The notes beneath the pieces were generated by a model. It worked only from the letters and a program-made list of their open reading frames with translations, was not told where the DNA came from and ran no database searches. A DNA stretch of 64,000 nucleotides from Rheinheimera aquimaris (GTDB taxonomy: Bacteria; Pseudomonadota; Gammaproteobacteria; Enterobacterales; Alteromonadaceae), in the NCBI RefSeq assembly GCF_020531985.1, contig NZ_JAJAVQ010000001.1, forward strand, positions 62,001-126,000, given 5' to 3'. Each line of letters starts with the position of its first letter. Within the stretch, counting starts at the first letter, position 1. This document shows positions 8,476 to 16,520 of this stretch, in pieces. A program made the position numbers and the translations under genes.

Positions 8476-9460
8476 GCAGACGTTGGTGTTACATCAGTAT
8501 GCGTTTACGTTGGGCGCTATGCCAGATGCAGACTGTATTGAACAACTTGAGCTTAGTGCTTTAGCGCCTGCTGCAATAGATTGGCATGGGGTTACGTTGA
8601 GACATGCCCTTATACAGCCTTATTGCGAAAAAGAGGATTTTAATGTCCGACTGTGTCAGTTATTGCGCCGCTTAGTGGCGAAACTAAAAGCACAGCAAAA
8701 TACCGATCTGTTGGCAGACCAGAGTGTCGTTTACCTTATTTTGCCTGAACTAAGCACTACTGGTGACTCGTTACTTAATAGTCTGATACAGCATATTATG
8801 CGTGACTTACCGGGGCTGCTGCAATCTGCCCAGTGCAGGGTGTTCGCGCATGGCAGCGCCGGGGCACTTATGGCGTTAGCTGCAGCGCAAAACTTGTTAC
8901 AGCAGCAGAGTCAGGCGCAAATATGGCTGCTGTCAGTTGACAGCCTGTGCAGTGCAACCGCATTTGAACGTTATTGCCGATACTCAGCCAGCCATGTCTT
9001 GTCTGAAGGAGCTGTAGCACTGTGTATTGGCAGTAGAGCGTTGGACACAGCAAATGGCGGTGCCGGGTTGCAGTTACTCTTCAACGCTGTGGATGCAACC
9101 ACCGGGCACAGCAACAATGATGCTACCGCAAATGTGTTGCGACAGGCAGCGGGCAAAGCGTTAGATCGCACAACAATGCTCGGGCAACTGTATATGCCGG
9201 ATTGTGGTGATGAGAGCGCAGCAGCTGTCTGGCTTGAACAGTATCACTGGTTACGTGGAGCAGTCGATGCCGATACAACTTTCTGTATGCCGGCATATTG
9301 GTGCGGTGAGCTTGGCGCAAGCGGTGGTCTATATCGCTTGCTTCACCTGATGCGAGCTATGGCCAAGGGGCGGTTACCCCGCCTGACATTACAGTACGAG
9401 CAATCTCTACAGCATTACCGCGCTGTCGCGTTATTTGCTGTAAGTGAAATTGATAGCTAA
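8465..9460 (+). CDS. Ketosynthase/thiolase-fold protein lacking catalytic residues, T6SS-linked
   Basis: A 331-residue protein whose second half follows the beta-ketoacyl synthase plan. GSAGALMALAAAQ (130-142) sits where the nucleophile turn is expected, SEGAVALCIGS (180-190) matches the GEGAGALVLE strand, DCGDE (246-250) matches the HGTGT.L.D.E region, and GELGASGG (281-288) matches GHLGAAG. The expected Cys and both His residues are absent, so it is probably a pseudoenzyme. Ketosynthase-like proteins are known beside T6SS effector genes and are thought to help effector loading. ATG 8465 is preferred to an upstream TTG at 8450; it overlaps the preceding gene by 11 bases. Confidence 0.65.
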   Translation: MAVEQTLVLHQYAFTLGAMPDADCIEQLELSALAPAAIDWHGVTLRHALIQPYCEKEDFNVRLCQLLRRLVAKLKAQQNTDLLADQSVVYLILPELSTTGDSLLNSLIQHIMRDLPGLLQSAQCRVFAHGSAGALMALAAAQNLLQQQSQAQIWLLSVDSLCSATAFERYCRYSASHVLSEGAVALCIGSRALDTANGGAGLQLLFNAVDATTGHSNNDATANVLRQAAGKALDRTTMLGQLYMPDCGDESAAAVWLEQYHWLRGAVDADTTFCMPAYWCGELGASGGLYRLLHLMRAMAKGRLPRLTLQYEQSLQHYRAVALFAVSEIDS

Positions 9461-9481
9461 CAACAAGGATGTTTCATCATC

Positions 9482-12400
9482 ATGGGTATGCACAGTTTAC
9501 AGCTTAAAAGCCGTTATGGCGGCATGTTGCAGTTCAGCACCCATGCAGTTGCCGAAGCAATACAGTTTGTTTCAGCGGCAGAAGCTGCGGCGTTTTTGCA
9601 GGATAATTTTCCGGATTCAGTTACAGGTTCGGCGTTAGTTAATATTTCTGGCTGGTTTGGCGGTGCCTCCGTCAATATGCAGGTGCAGCACGCCAAGACC
9701 GAGTTATATAAGTCGCTGGCACAAGCCATTCTTCAGGGAAAACTGTTTGTGTGCCGCCTGGCTGAACCTGAACGCATAAGTGAGCCAGCGCCTGTCGTGA
9801 CAGGTAAAGCCAGTAAAAAGTCCGCACCTAATAAGCCTGGTGGTGCAGCCAGCCCGGCAAGCAGTCAGGGTGATAAAGGCTCAGCCAGTGAAGCTGTAGT
9901 GAGTAGTGTTCCCGGAAAAACGGCAAGTGGTGAGGCGGTACCGCAAAGCAATAGCATCGCTTTTTGCGGTGACCCCGTGGCCATGTGCACCGGTGAGGAA
10001 ATATTAGAGCTGGTTGATTTTGAGTTGTCGGGGCTGTTCCCGCTGCAGTTTAAACGGACATATCGCTCCAGTCAGTGCGATGAAAACCTTGGGTTAGGGT
10101 TTGGCTGGCGCAGCAATTTTCATTTGCACATAATTGCGCTTAAAGATGACAACGATCAGCAATTGCTTGAGCTACACAATGAAGAAGGCCGGCGCCTGAC
10201 GTTTGCAATGCCAGATCCTGGACAGACGAGTTACCAGTTAACGGAATCTCTGGCATTGCGGATTGAGGATAATGGCAGCCTGGTTCTGCTGCGCCCTGAC
10301 AGCACGCACTGGGTATTTGTTCGGGTCAGAGCCGAAGGTACGCATACACCGCGGTGGGCTTTGCATCAGATCTATGACAGCCTGGGTAACTATCTGCAGT
10401 TATATTATGACCGTTCTAACCGGTTAAGCCGGATAGACTACAGTAACAAGCGTGCCGTTGAACTGCATTACAACGATCAAGGCTTACTGAGCCGCGTCGA
10501 GGCCGTTGAGCTGGCGGCGAAAGGGATGAAAGCGTTAGATGTGACATTGGCGCAATACCAGTATGACGAAGACGCTGATCTGATAATGGCAACCAACCAG
10601 GCCAGCCAGACCGAGCGGTATAGCTATCAAGGGCACTTACTGGCGAAGCGGCAACGGGCCAGTGGATTCTGCCATTATTTCAGCTGGCAGGGGGAAGGAT
10701 GTTCCGCACGCTGCATCCGGAACTGGGGCGACGATGGGTATTACGATTATCAATTCAGCTATGACGACGCTCAGCGCCTTACCATCAGCACAGATAGCCG
10801 GGGCCAGCGCTGGCAGTACCTGCATAATGAGCTGAACCAGTTAATCAAAAAAGTGGCACCTGATGGTGCTGTCTGGTTGTACAACTGGAATAAGCAAGGC
10901 AAGAAGATTGCCGAAACAGCACCGGACGGCGCCGTAACGCGCTATTACTACAACGAGCTTGGCCAACTTGTTACGGTAGAACAAGCTGACGGTGCCATAA
11001 GTCATTTTCAATACAATGAGCTTGGCCAGCGCGTGGGTTATATTGATGCGGAAGGCCAGCACTGGCTGCGTGAGTACAGCGCTGGCGGGTTGCTTAAATC
11101 AGAGTGCTATCCCGGCGGTGTTGGCCGCCATTATTATTACAATCAGAATGGCCAGTTAAACACAATTAGACATGTTGATGGCCGTATTGAACAGTATCTG
11201 TGGGACGAAGACGGCCAGTTATTAGCAAAGCAACTGGGCGAAGCGACAACCCGTTACAGCTATGACAAGCTGGGGCGTATCAACGGGATAGTGGATGCAG
11301 CAGGTTTAATCACTGAGTACCAGCGTAATAGCGCCGGTAAAATCACAGCGATTAAGCGCTATAGTGCGGACTCGCCTGAGCAAGCTATCACCGAACAACT
11401 TGAATATGATATTGCCGGCAGGCTTATCAGTAAAACCAATGCTCAGGGTGAGTGCACACTGTGGCAATATGAAGGCTTAAGCCAGCCTGTAGCGCGGTTA
11501 CAGGCAGATGGCAGCCGTTTTGATTACGAATATGATAAAGAACGTAATCTTACTGCCATTATGCGCAGTGACGGGGCTCGTTATCAATTTGCTTATGATG
11601 CGCAGGAACGCCCGGTAAAGCTGCAAGGTTTTGATGGCCGGCAACAGCAGTACCAGTATGATTTGTGCGGTAACATCAGCTCTGTAACCGATGGTAGTCA
11701 GCGTCAAATCAGGCTAAAACGCGATAGCCGCGGCAGAGTAACTGAGCAAACGGCGCTGTTTGGCCAGCAACTGGCCAGTAATCATTTTCACTACGACAAA
11801 CTGGGGCGCCCCCTCAGGGCGAGCAACGCGAGCCGTAAACTGCGTTTTACCTATCATACCAATGGTCAGCTTAGCGAGCATTGGCAGGACGACTGGCGCA
11901 CTTTGCACGAATACAACGAGGTCGGCCAGCGGATAAACAGCACCCTGCCGGATGGCACCCGAGTTGATTTTCGTTACAACGAGCATGGCTATTTATCGCA
12001 ACTGGCAGTTAATCAACAGCCGGTAATGTGGCGAAGTTTTGATACCGCAGGGCGTGAAACTGCCCGTGAATATCAAAGCGGGCTACAACTTAATCAGCAG
12101 TTTGATGCCTTTAACCGTTTAACAGGACAACAGTGGCAGCATGGCGACTGCAGCCATAGCCGACAGTACAGCTATAGTGCGCTGCATCAGCTGCTTTCGG
12201 TTACGGATAACCAGCTCGGTAACACAGCCTATCAGTACAATGAACTGGACCAGTTAATTGGTAAAACTGAAAGCCGCGACAGTACGCAAAACGAAGTGCA
12301 CCAATGGGACAGCTTTGGCAACCCAAGGGGCGAAGGCATAGTGGTTAAGCAAGATCGGCTGTTGCAGTATCAGGCAAACCAGTATCAGTATGATGACAGT

Positions 12401-13414
12401 GGTAACCAAACTGCAGCTGTCTCAGCCGGAAAGCGCCAACAGCGGGAATACAACGGTTTTAACCAGTTAACAGCACTAAGTAGCACTAATTCAGCTGGTG
12501 TGTTTGTAACGCGTTACGAATATGACGCCTTTGGCCGACGTAGTGCCAAGATCACCGCCAGCGGCCGCACGGATTATTTCTGGGAAGGTAACCTTTTAAT
12601 TGGCGAATACAGCCAGGGCGAGTATCGCTGGTATCTTTATGAGCCAGATAGCAACAAACCGCTGGCGCTGCTAAGTGGCGGCCAGCTGTATTTTTACCAA
12701 CTAGACCAGCTAGGCACACCGCTAAGCTTAACCGACAGCGACAACAACATCGTTTGGCAAGCGCATTACAGTGTGTTTGGTAAAGCGACGGTAACGGTTA
12801 ATGAAATCGATAACCCAATTCGCTTTCAGGGCCAGTACTATGATGCAGAGAGTAGTTTGCACTACAACCACTTTAGGTACTACGACCCACAAACAGGCCG
12901 TTTTATCAGCCAGGACCCGATAGGTCTGTTAGGTGGTATTAACCACTACCAGTATGCCCCCAACCATATTAACTGGATAGATCCGTTGGGGTTAAGCTGT
13001 AAAGAGGGATATGCTGTTATCAGACAGTTTGAGAATGGTTATTCAGAAGGGCATTTTACAATAGAGGTGTTCTTAGGAGACATAGGTTATTCAACGCATC
13101 AAGTTATTGGCCAAGATAGATCGGATACAACGATAGTTAGAGCTGGTAAATATAATTCAAGTAAAAAAGCTGTCCATGAATGCATAATTAAGCTGGAAGA
13201 CGCTGAAGCAGCACAAAATCTACAGAAAAATATGATAAATGAACAGCTTGGCGAATATGATGCTATAGAGAATAGCTGTGTGTCCCACGTTGCTGATATT
13301 CTTAATGCCGGTAATTCGTCACAGATATCAAAGTCAAAATTAGGATACGCGAGATTTATGCGCAAGAATGGATTCGCTCAGTTACCTTCAGATAAAAGCG
13401 TTTTGGGGGATTAG
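9482..13414 (+). CDS. rhs: Rhs-repeat polymorphic toxin, T6SS effector
   Basis: A 1310-residue Rhs effector. Residues 1-95 form a short globular N-terminus without PAAR or membrane helices, followed by a low-complexity Ala/Ser/Pro/Lys linker (about 95-155). The DUF6531-type entry motif GDPVAMCTGEE comes next, then many YD repeats (such as RYSYDKLGRI) making the Rhs cocoon. The core closes with GRFISQDPIGLLGG and DPLGL (1167-1171). The last ~140 residues are the variable toxin tip and are encoded by AT-richer DNA. His1191 (GHFTIEV) and Cys1266 (NSCVSHV) suggest a permuted papain-like fold, an inference. The cognate immunity gene follows after 4 bases. Confidence 0.93.
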   Translation: MGMHSLQLKSRYGGMLQFSTHAVAEAIQFVSAAEAAAFLQDNFPDSVTGSALVNISGWFGGASVNMQVQHAKTELYKSLAQAILQGKLFVCRLAEPERISEPAPVVTGKASKKSAPNKPGGAASPASSQGDKGSASEAVVSSVPGKTASGEAVPQSNSIAFCGDPVAMCTGEEILELVDFELSGLFPLQFKRTYRSSQCDENLGLGFGWRSNFHLHIIALKDDNDQQLLELHNEEGRRLTFAMPDPGQTSYQLTESLALRIEDNGSLVLLRPDSTHWVFVRVRAEGTHTPRWALHQIYDSLGNYLQLYYDRSNRLSRIDYSNKRAVELHYNDQGLLSRVEAVELAAKGMKALDVTLAQYQYDEDADLIMATNQASQTERYSYQGHLLAKRQRASGFCHYFSWQGEGCSARCIRNWGDDGYYDYQFSYDDAQRLTISTDSRGQRWQYLHNELNQLIKKVAPDGAVWLYNWNKQGKKIAETAPDGAVTRYYYNELGQLVTVEQADGAISHFQYNELGQRVGYIDAEGQHWLREYSAGGLLKSECYPGGVGRHYYYNQNGQLNTIRHVDGRIEQYLWDEDGQLLAKQLGEATTRYSYDKLGRINGIVDAAGLITEYQRNSAGKITAIKRYSADSPEQAITEQLEYDIAGRLISKTNAQGECTLWQYEGLSQPVARLQADGSRFDYEYDKERNLTAIMRSDGARYQFAYDAQERPVKLQGFDGRQQQYQYDLCGNISSVTDGSQRQIRLKRDSRGRVTEQTALFGQQLASNHFHYDKLGRPLRASNASRKLRFTYHTNGQLSEHWQDDWRTLHEYNEVGQRINSTLPDGTRVDFRYNEHGYLSQLAVNQQPVMWRSFDTAGRETAREYQSGLQLNQQFDAFNRLTGQQWQHGDCSHSRQYSYSALHQLLSVTDNQLGNTAYQYNELDQLIGKTESRDSTQNEVHQWDSFGNPRGEGIVVKQDRLLQYQANQYQYDDSGNQTAAVSAGKRQQREYNGFNQLTALSSTNSAGVFVTRYEYDAFGRRSAKITASGRTDYFWEGNLLIGEYSQGEYRWYLYEPDSNKPLALLSGGQLYFYQLDQLGTPLSLTDSDNNIVWQAHYSVFGKATVTVNEIDNPIRFQGQYYDAESSLHYNHFRYYDPQTGRFISQDPIGLLGGINHYQYAPNHINWIDPLGLSCKEGYAVIRQFENGYSEGHFTIEVFLGDIGYSTHQVIGQDRSDTTIVRAGKYNSSKKAVHECIIKLEDAEAAQNLQKNMINEQLGEYDAIENSCVSHVADILNAGNSSQISKSKLGYARFMRKNGFAQLPSDKSVLGD

Positions 13415-13418
13415 AATA

Positions 13419-13745
13419 GTGTCATTAATTAATTGCCCAATACACGGGCAGGTAGGACTTCATCCTTATATCTCTAAAGCTTTAGGCCACGAGTTAGATA
13501 TTGGTAGTAGGTTGAAAGTCGCTGATATACATAAGGTTAGGGTCGAAATTTATGATGATGATGAACAGTTATCAACAAACGATTACTACTTGTTATCTGG
13601 TGAAGTTTCGGCAGATCTGGCTCTTATAGTCATTAGAAATGAAAAAGACGAGGAAAATCTCCTCAAGCCTTTGATGGTGAATTTTAAAGGGGGAGGATAT
13701 TGTGTTAGGTGTTTTCGTAGTTTCCTGAGCAACTTGTCGGAGTGA
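13419..13745 (+). CDS. Putative immunity protein for the Rhs toxin
   Basis: A 108-residue protein starting at GTG 13419, chosen because GGGGGA (13405-13410) lies 8 bases upstream and an in-frame ATG at 13368 would run deep into rhs. Its position, 4 bases after the toxin stop, and its AT-rich composition matching the toxin tip make it the expected antidote. Cys6/His9 (NCPIHG) and Cys95/Cys98 (CVRC) could form a split zinc ribbon holding the two ends together. No signal peptide is seen, so it should act in the cytoplasm. I recognise no family; the immunity role is inferred from position only. Confidence 0.65.
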   Translation: MSLINCPIHGQVGLHPYISKALGHELDIGSRLKVADIHKVRVEIYDDDEQLSTNDYYLLSGEVSADLALIVIRNEKDEENLLKPLMVNFKGGGYCVRCFRSFLSNLSE

Positions 13746-13801
13746 ATAAACGCCTAACATGCTTGAATTCAACAATACATGACTTTTAAGGCTTTGATTA
13801 T

Positions 13802-14236
13802 ATGGACATTGTATCCAATGCAACAAAATGGGTTGAGCAAAATCAATCGCTAATTTGCCTGCTTGGTAGAACATTGACCTTGGAAGAGCAAATCATTGCT
13901 AGTCATGTAGGCGTAGCTACGCCTGAACAAGTGCATATTTATGAAGTGCCTGTAATCAAGCCTCCGAATGATCCGGTACTTGCGGCGTCATGTGAGCAAT
14001 TTGGTTTTTTAACAGCCAATACAATTGGTTTAACACTAGGTTACGGCATTTATATTAAGCAAGGGTATTTGACCACTCGGTTGTTGTCACATGAATTACG
14101 GCATGTGTATCAATATGAGCAAGCCGGCTCTACCGAGATGTTTCTAAGCCGTTATATTTCAGAGATTATGAAGTTTGGTTACGAAGATGCCCCTTATGAG
14201 TTAGACGCACGGTCTCACGAGTTAGGAAACACATAA
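13802..14236 (+). CDS. Small HExxH zincin-like protein of unknown function
   Basis: A 144-residue protein with the zinc-protease signature HELRH at 97-101, set in SHELRHVYQYEQ, followed by FGYEDAPYELDAR (125-137), whose Glu/Asp could supply the third metal ligand. This pattern resembles the short DUF4157-like metallopeptidase cores found near contractile injection systems. No signal peptide is visible. It lies 56 bases after the immunity candidate in the same AT-rich segment and ends before a convergent housekeeping gene. It could be a second effector, an effector-processing protease or an orphan toxin fragment; the sequence does not decide. Confidence 0.6.
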   Translation: MDIVSNATKWVEQNQSLICLLGRTLTLEEQIIASHVGVATPEQVHIYEVPVIKPPNDPVLAASCEQFGFLTANTIGLTLGYGIYIKQGYLTTRLLSHELRHVYQYEQAGSTEMFLSRYISEIMKFGYEDAPYELDARSHELGNT

Positions 14237-14258
14237 ACTCTTGGTTTGAAACTGTCAC

Positions 14259-14654
14259 TCAGCCACCCAATACTGCTCGGCCAGCCATAACGAATGCAGC
14301 AATCATACCTGCACCCCAGACGGTAGAGCGAAGGGTAGAGTAGTCGAACCAATAACACAGTAAATAAGCGATACGGCTGGCAATAAACACCCAACCCAGC
14401 GTGACTGTGGTTTGGTCAACAATGCCTGTGGCCAGGGCTGCAAAAACTGCACAGGCGTAAATTAGCAGTGCTTCAAAGCTGTTGTAATGCGCCGCATTGG
14501 CGCGTTGGCCAAACCCTTTAAGCGCAGCTTGCTGCGCTCTTGGATTATGGTTGTCATACCCGCCTGATTTTTGCATAGCAAAAGCCAGTGGGGCTTTGGC
14601 CAGAAAAGGCAGCAGCATGGCGAGAAACAGTGTTAATAATAATGAGGTTGTCAT
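14259..14654 (-). CDS. MAPEG-family membrane protein
   Basis: A 131-residue inner-membrane protein with about four hydrophobic helices, the size and layout of bacterial MAPEG proteins related to microsomal glutathione transferase. Family-like features are the basic loop DNHNPRAQQAALKGFGQRA after helix 1 and the following NSFEALLIYACAVFAAL. The substrate is unknown; several relatives bind glutathione. It is convergent with the zincin gene and marks the return to chromosomal backbone. Confidence 0.85.
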   Translation of the reverse strand: MTTSLLLTLFLAMLLPFLAKAPLAFAMQKSGGYDNHNPRAQQAALKGFGQRANAAHYNSFEALLIYACAVFAALATGIVDQTTVTLGWVFIASRIAYLLCYWFDYSTLRSTVWGAGMIAAFVMAGRAVLGG

Positions 14655-14688
14655 AATTTACTCCGTTACAGGGCAGGCCTGCTGTTGA

Positions 14689-15786
14689 TCAGCGTAGTAT
14701 TTTGGCTTCTGGCCGTTGCAGTAATTGTAACATCGGGTTTTTCGCCATCACTTTTTGCTTTAATGCCAGCCCAACAGCCAGCCCTGCTACCAGCCCACCC
14801 AGATGTGCCCAGTAAGCTACACTGAGATCTTCAGATAACAAACCGATAATATTCATTGCTGCCCAGATGGCAAAATACCATGCCGGATTGAGCTTTTTCT
14901 GCCAGACGATAAACATAAATGTCAGGCTGGCGTGGCGGAACCACAGTAAATACATACCAAAAAGACCTGCAACAGCGCCACTTGCACCCACCATTAGCAG
15001 GTCACGGTCTACCAGATAACAAGCGAGCAGTTCAGTTAAAGCAGCAATAACACCACAAAACAGATATACGGTCAGAAATTTCCACGGTCCAAGCGCATCT
15101 TCAAGATTGTCGCCTATGATCCAGAGAAAATACATATTGCCAATCAGATGAAGAACACCACCATGCAGAAACTGGTAGCTTAGCAAAGTCCACCATTGCT
15201 GCTCTGCGAATAATGTTAAAGAGTCCAGCGCAAAATAGCGGAAAGTCCAGTCAGTGGCATTATTATCAAAACCATACAGGATAAAAATCAAAATGTTCAA
15301 TGCCAGCAGACTCCAGGTAATAATCGGAGTGCGATGCGGCTTGATGTTGTACTCTTTTGGCATCTGTGTGAAAAACTGAAACACCCAGCTTTTGGTGCAC
15401 ACTTTTTGGTTCAGGATCGTAAGTGCTGCTTGTAGTTTTGGTGCGGCCAGTACTTGCTCGGCTTCATTGCCATCCACCCAGATGCCGTTACAGCGAGCGC
15501 AGTTGTCTATGGTAACCTGATAGTTTTTTAGCAAATGATACTGCTGCATTTTACTGTTGCAACGGTGACAATGGTACTGATGCTGTGCCAGCTTTTCACC
15601 AAAATTGTTCTTAACACAGTATGGATCTGTCAATTCGCTGCCATGCACGATGGCCTGGCTAAGCTCAGCATCATCAAACCATAAACCATTACAGCTGGCG
15701 CAGCGGTCAACCTGTTGGCCATGAAGCTCAACAGTTTGCAGTGTCTGATCCTGGCAACAGGGGCAGTATTGTTGCGGCTTGTTCAT
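14689..15786 (-). CDS. Rhomboid intramembrane protease with two N-terminal zinc ribbons
   Basis: A 365-residue fusion. Residues 1-115 contain two TFIIB-like zinc ribbons (CPCC...CASCNGLWFD and CHRC...CARCNGIWVD). From about 145 onward there are six or seven membrane helices with rhomboid signatures: the H...GN segment HGGVLHLIGNMYFLW, the nucleophile in GASGAVAGLFG (Ser269) and the partner His328 in AHLGGLVAG. Such enzymes cut transmembrane substrates within the bilayer. The gene starts one base after the stop of an upstream gene for a single-span membrane protein, its likely operon partner and possible substrate. Confidence 0.9.
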   Translation of the reverse strand: MNKPQQYCPCCQDQTLQTVELHGQQVDRCASCNGLWFDDAELSQAIVHGSELTDPYCVKNNFGEKLAQHQYHCHRCNSKMQQYHLLKNYQVTIDNCARCNGIWVDGNEAEQVLAAPKLQAALTILNQKVCTKSWVFQFFTQMPKEYNIKPHRTPIITWSLLALNILIFILYGFDNNATDWTFRYFALDSLTLFAEQQWWTLLSYQFLHGGVLHLIGNMYFLWIIGDNLEDALGPWKFLTVYLFCGVIAALTELLACYLVDRDLLMVGASGAVAGLFGMYLLWFRHASLTFMFIVWQKKLNPAWYFAIWAAMNIIGLLSEDLSVAYWAHLGGLVAGLAVGLALKQKVMAKNPMLQLLQRPEAKILR

Positions 15787-15787
15787 T

Positions 15788-16399
15788 CTACTCTACCTCA
15801 ATGTTCTGCTGTGCCAGCGTTTGCTTAAGTTTTTGCGTATCGGCTTCAAATTTTGGCAATACATCAGTTTCCATCTGCTCAACCAGTTCCAGCAGTAACT
15901 TTGAACCATAAGCACTGTGATAGAAGCTACTGTAAATCTTCTGGTAAATATCATTTGCCTGGCGATAAAACTGCCGGCTGGCACTTAACAGGGATGGTGG
16001 TGTTTCCAGAGTGGCGGGAGAGTACTTCATGCTTTCCCATACAAAGGTATCCAGTTGTAATGGGTAACGCTTAATGGTGTGGGCGCCAGCGCCTTTTATT
16101 TGCTCAGTATAGTCGCGGATCAGCTGTAAGTTGTCAGCCAGTTCCTGCTGCAGGGATGTGCGAAGGTAGTAATTATTTTTATCGCTTTGGATCTGTTCAA
16201 ACATAACCGCCTGTTGTAAACCTTGCTGAGCAGCAAGGTAGACACCCAGAACTGTGGCAATAATCATTGAAACCTGGCTTATCCAAAAACTCAGGTTTGA
16301 GATCTCACCTTGTTGCAACGCAATTTTTTTGCCGATTTTACGCTCTTGTGTAATGTCACAAGTTTGTATTGTATTCATCAGAGGATCACGGGAAGGCAT
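15788..16399 (-). CDS. Single-span membrane protein with long helical domain, rhomboid partner
   Basis: A 203-residue protein of no family I recognise. One hydrophobic helix at about residues 37-58 (FWISQVSMIIATVLGVYLAA) is followed by a long, mostly helical, charged domain. AAGGA lies 7 bases before the ATG at 16399, supporting this start over an in-frame ATG seven codons later. It ends one base before the zinc-ribbon rhomboid gene, so the pair forms an operon. A type II or tail-like single-span protein next to an intramembrane protease is a natural substrate or regulator candidate; this is inference. Confidence 0.75.
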   Translation of the reverse strand: MPSRDPLMNTIQTCDITQERKIGKKIALQQGEISNLSFWISQVSMIIATVLGVYLAAQQGLQQAVMFEQIQSDKNNYYLRTSLQQELADNLQLIRDYTEQIKGAGAHTIKRYPLQLDTFVWESMKYSPATLETPPSLLSASRQFYRQANDIYQKIYSSFYHSAYGSKLLLELVEQMETDVLPKFEADTQKLKQTLAQQNIEVE

Positions 16400-16520
16400 T
16401 GTACATCCTTGTTTGGTAAACTAAACGTGACGCAAGTGTAACCTGAACCAAGCGGCAGATTATAGCTGGTTCTTTAACCGGTACGTTTAACTGCTTCAAT
16501 TTTGAACAATTTAAGTTTTA

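Noticed and set aside
10400-12900. Repeated Tyr-Asp motifs as a DNA repeat array
   Set aside because: They are the protein-level YD repeats of the Rhs core; the DNA copies are diverged and not a CRISPR or tandem repeat.
13368-13418. ATG 13368 as start of the immunity gene
   Set aside because: It would overlap the rhs coding region by 47 bases and lacks a ribosome site; GTG 13419 has one at good spacing.
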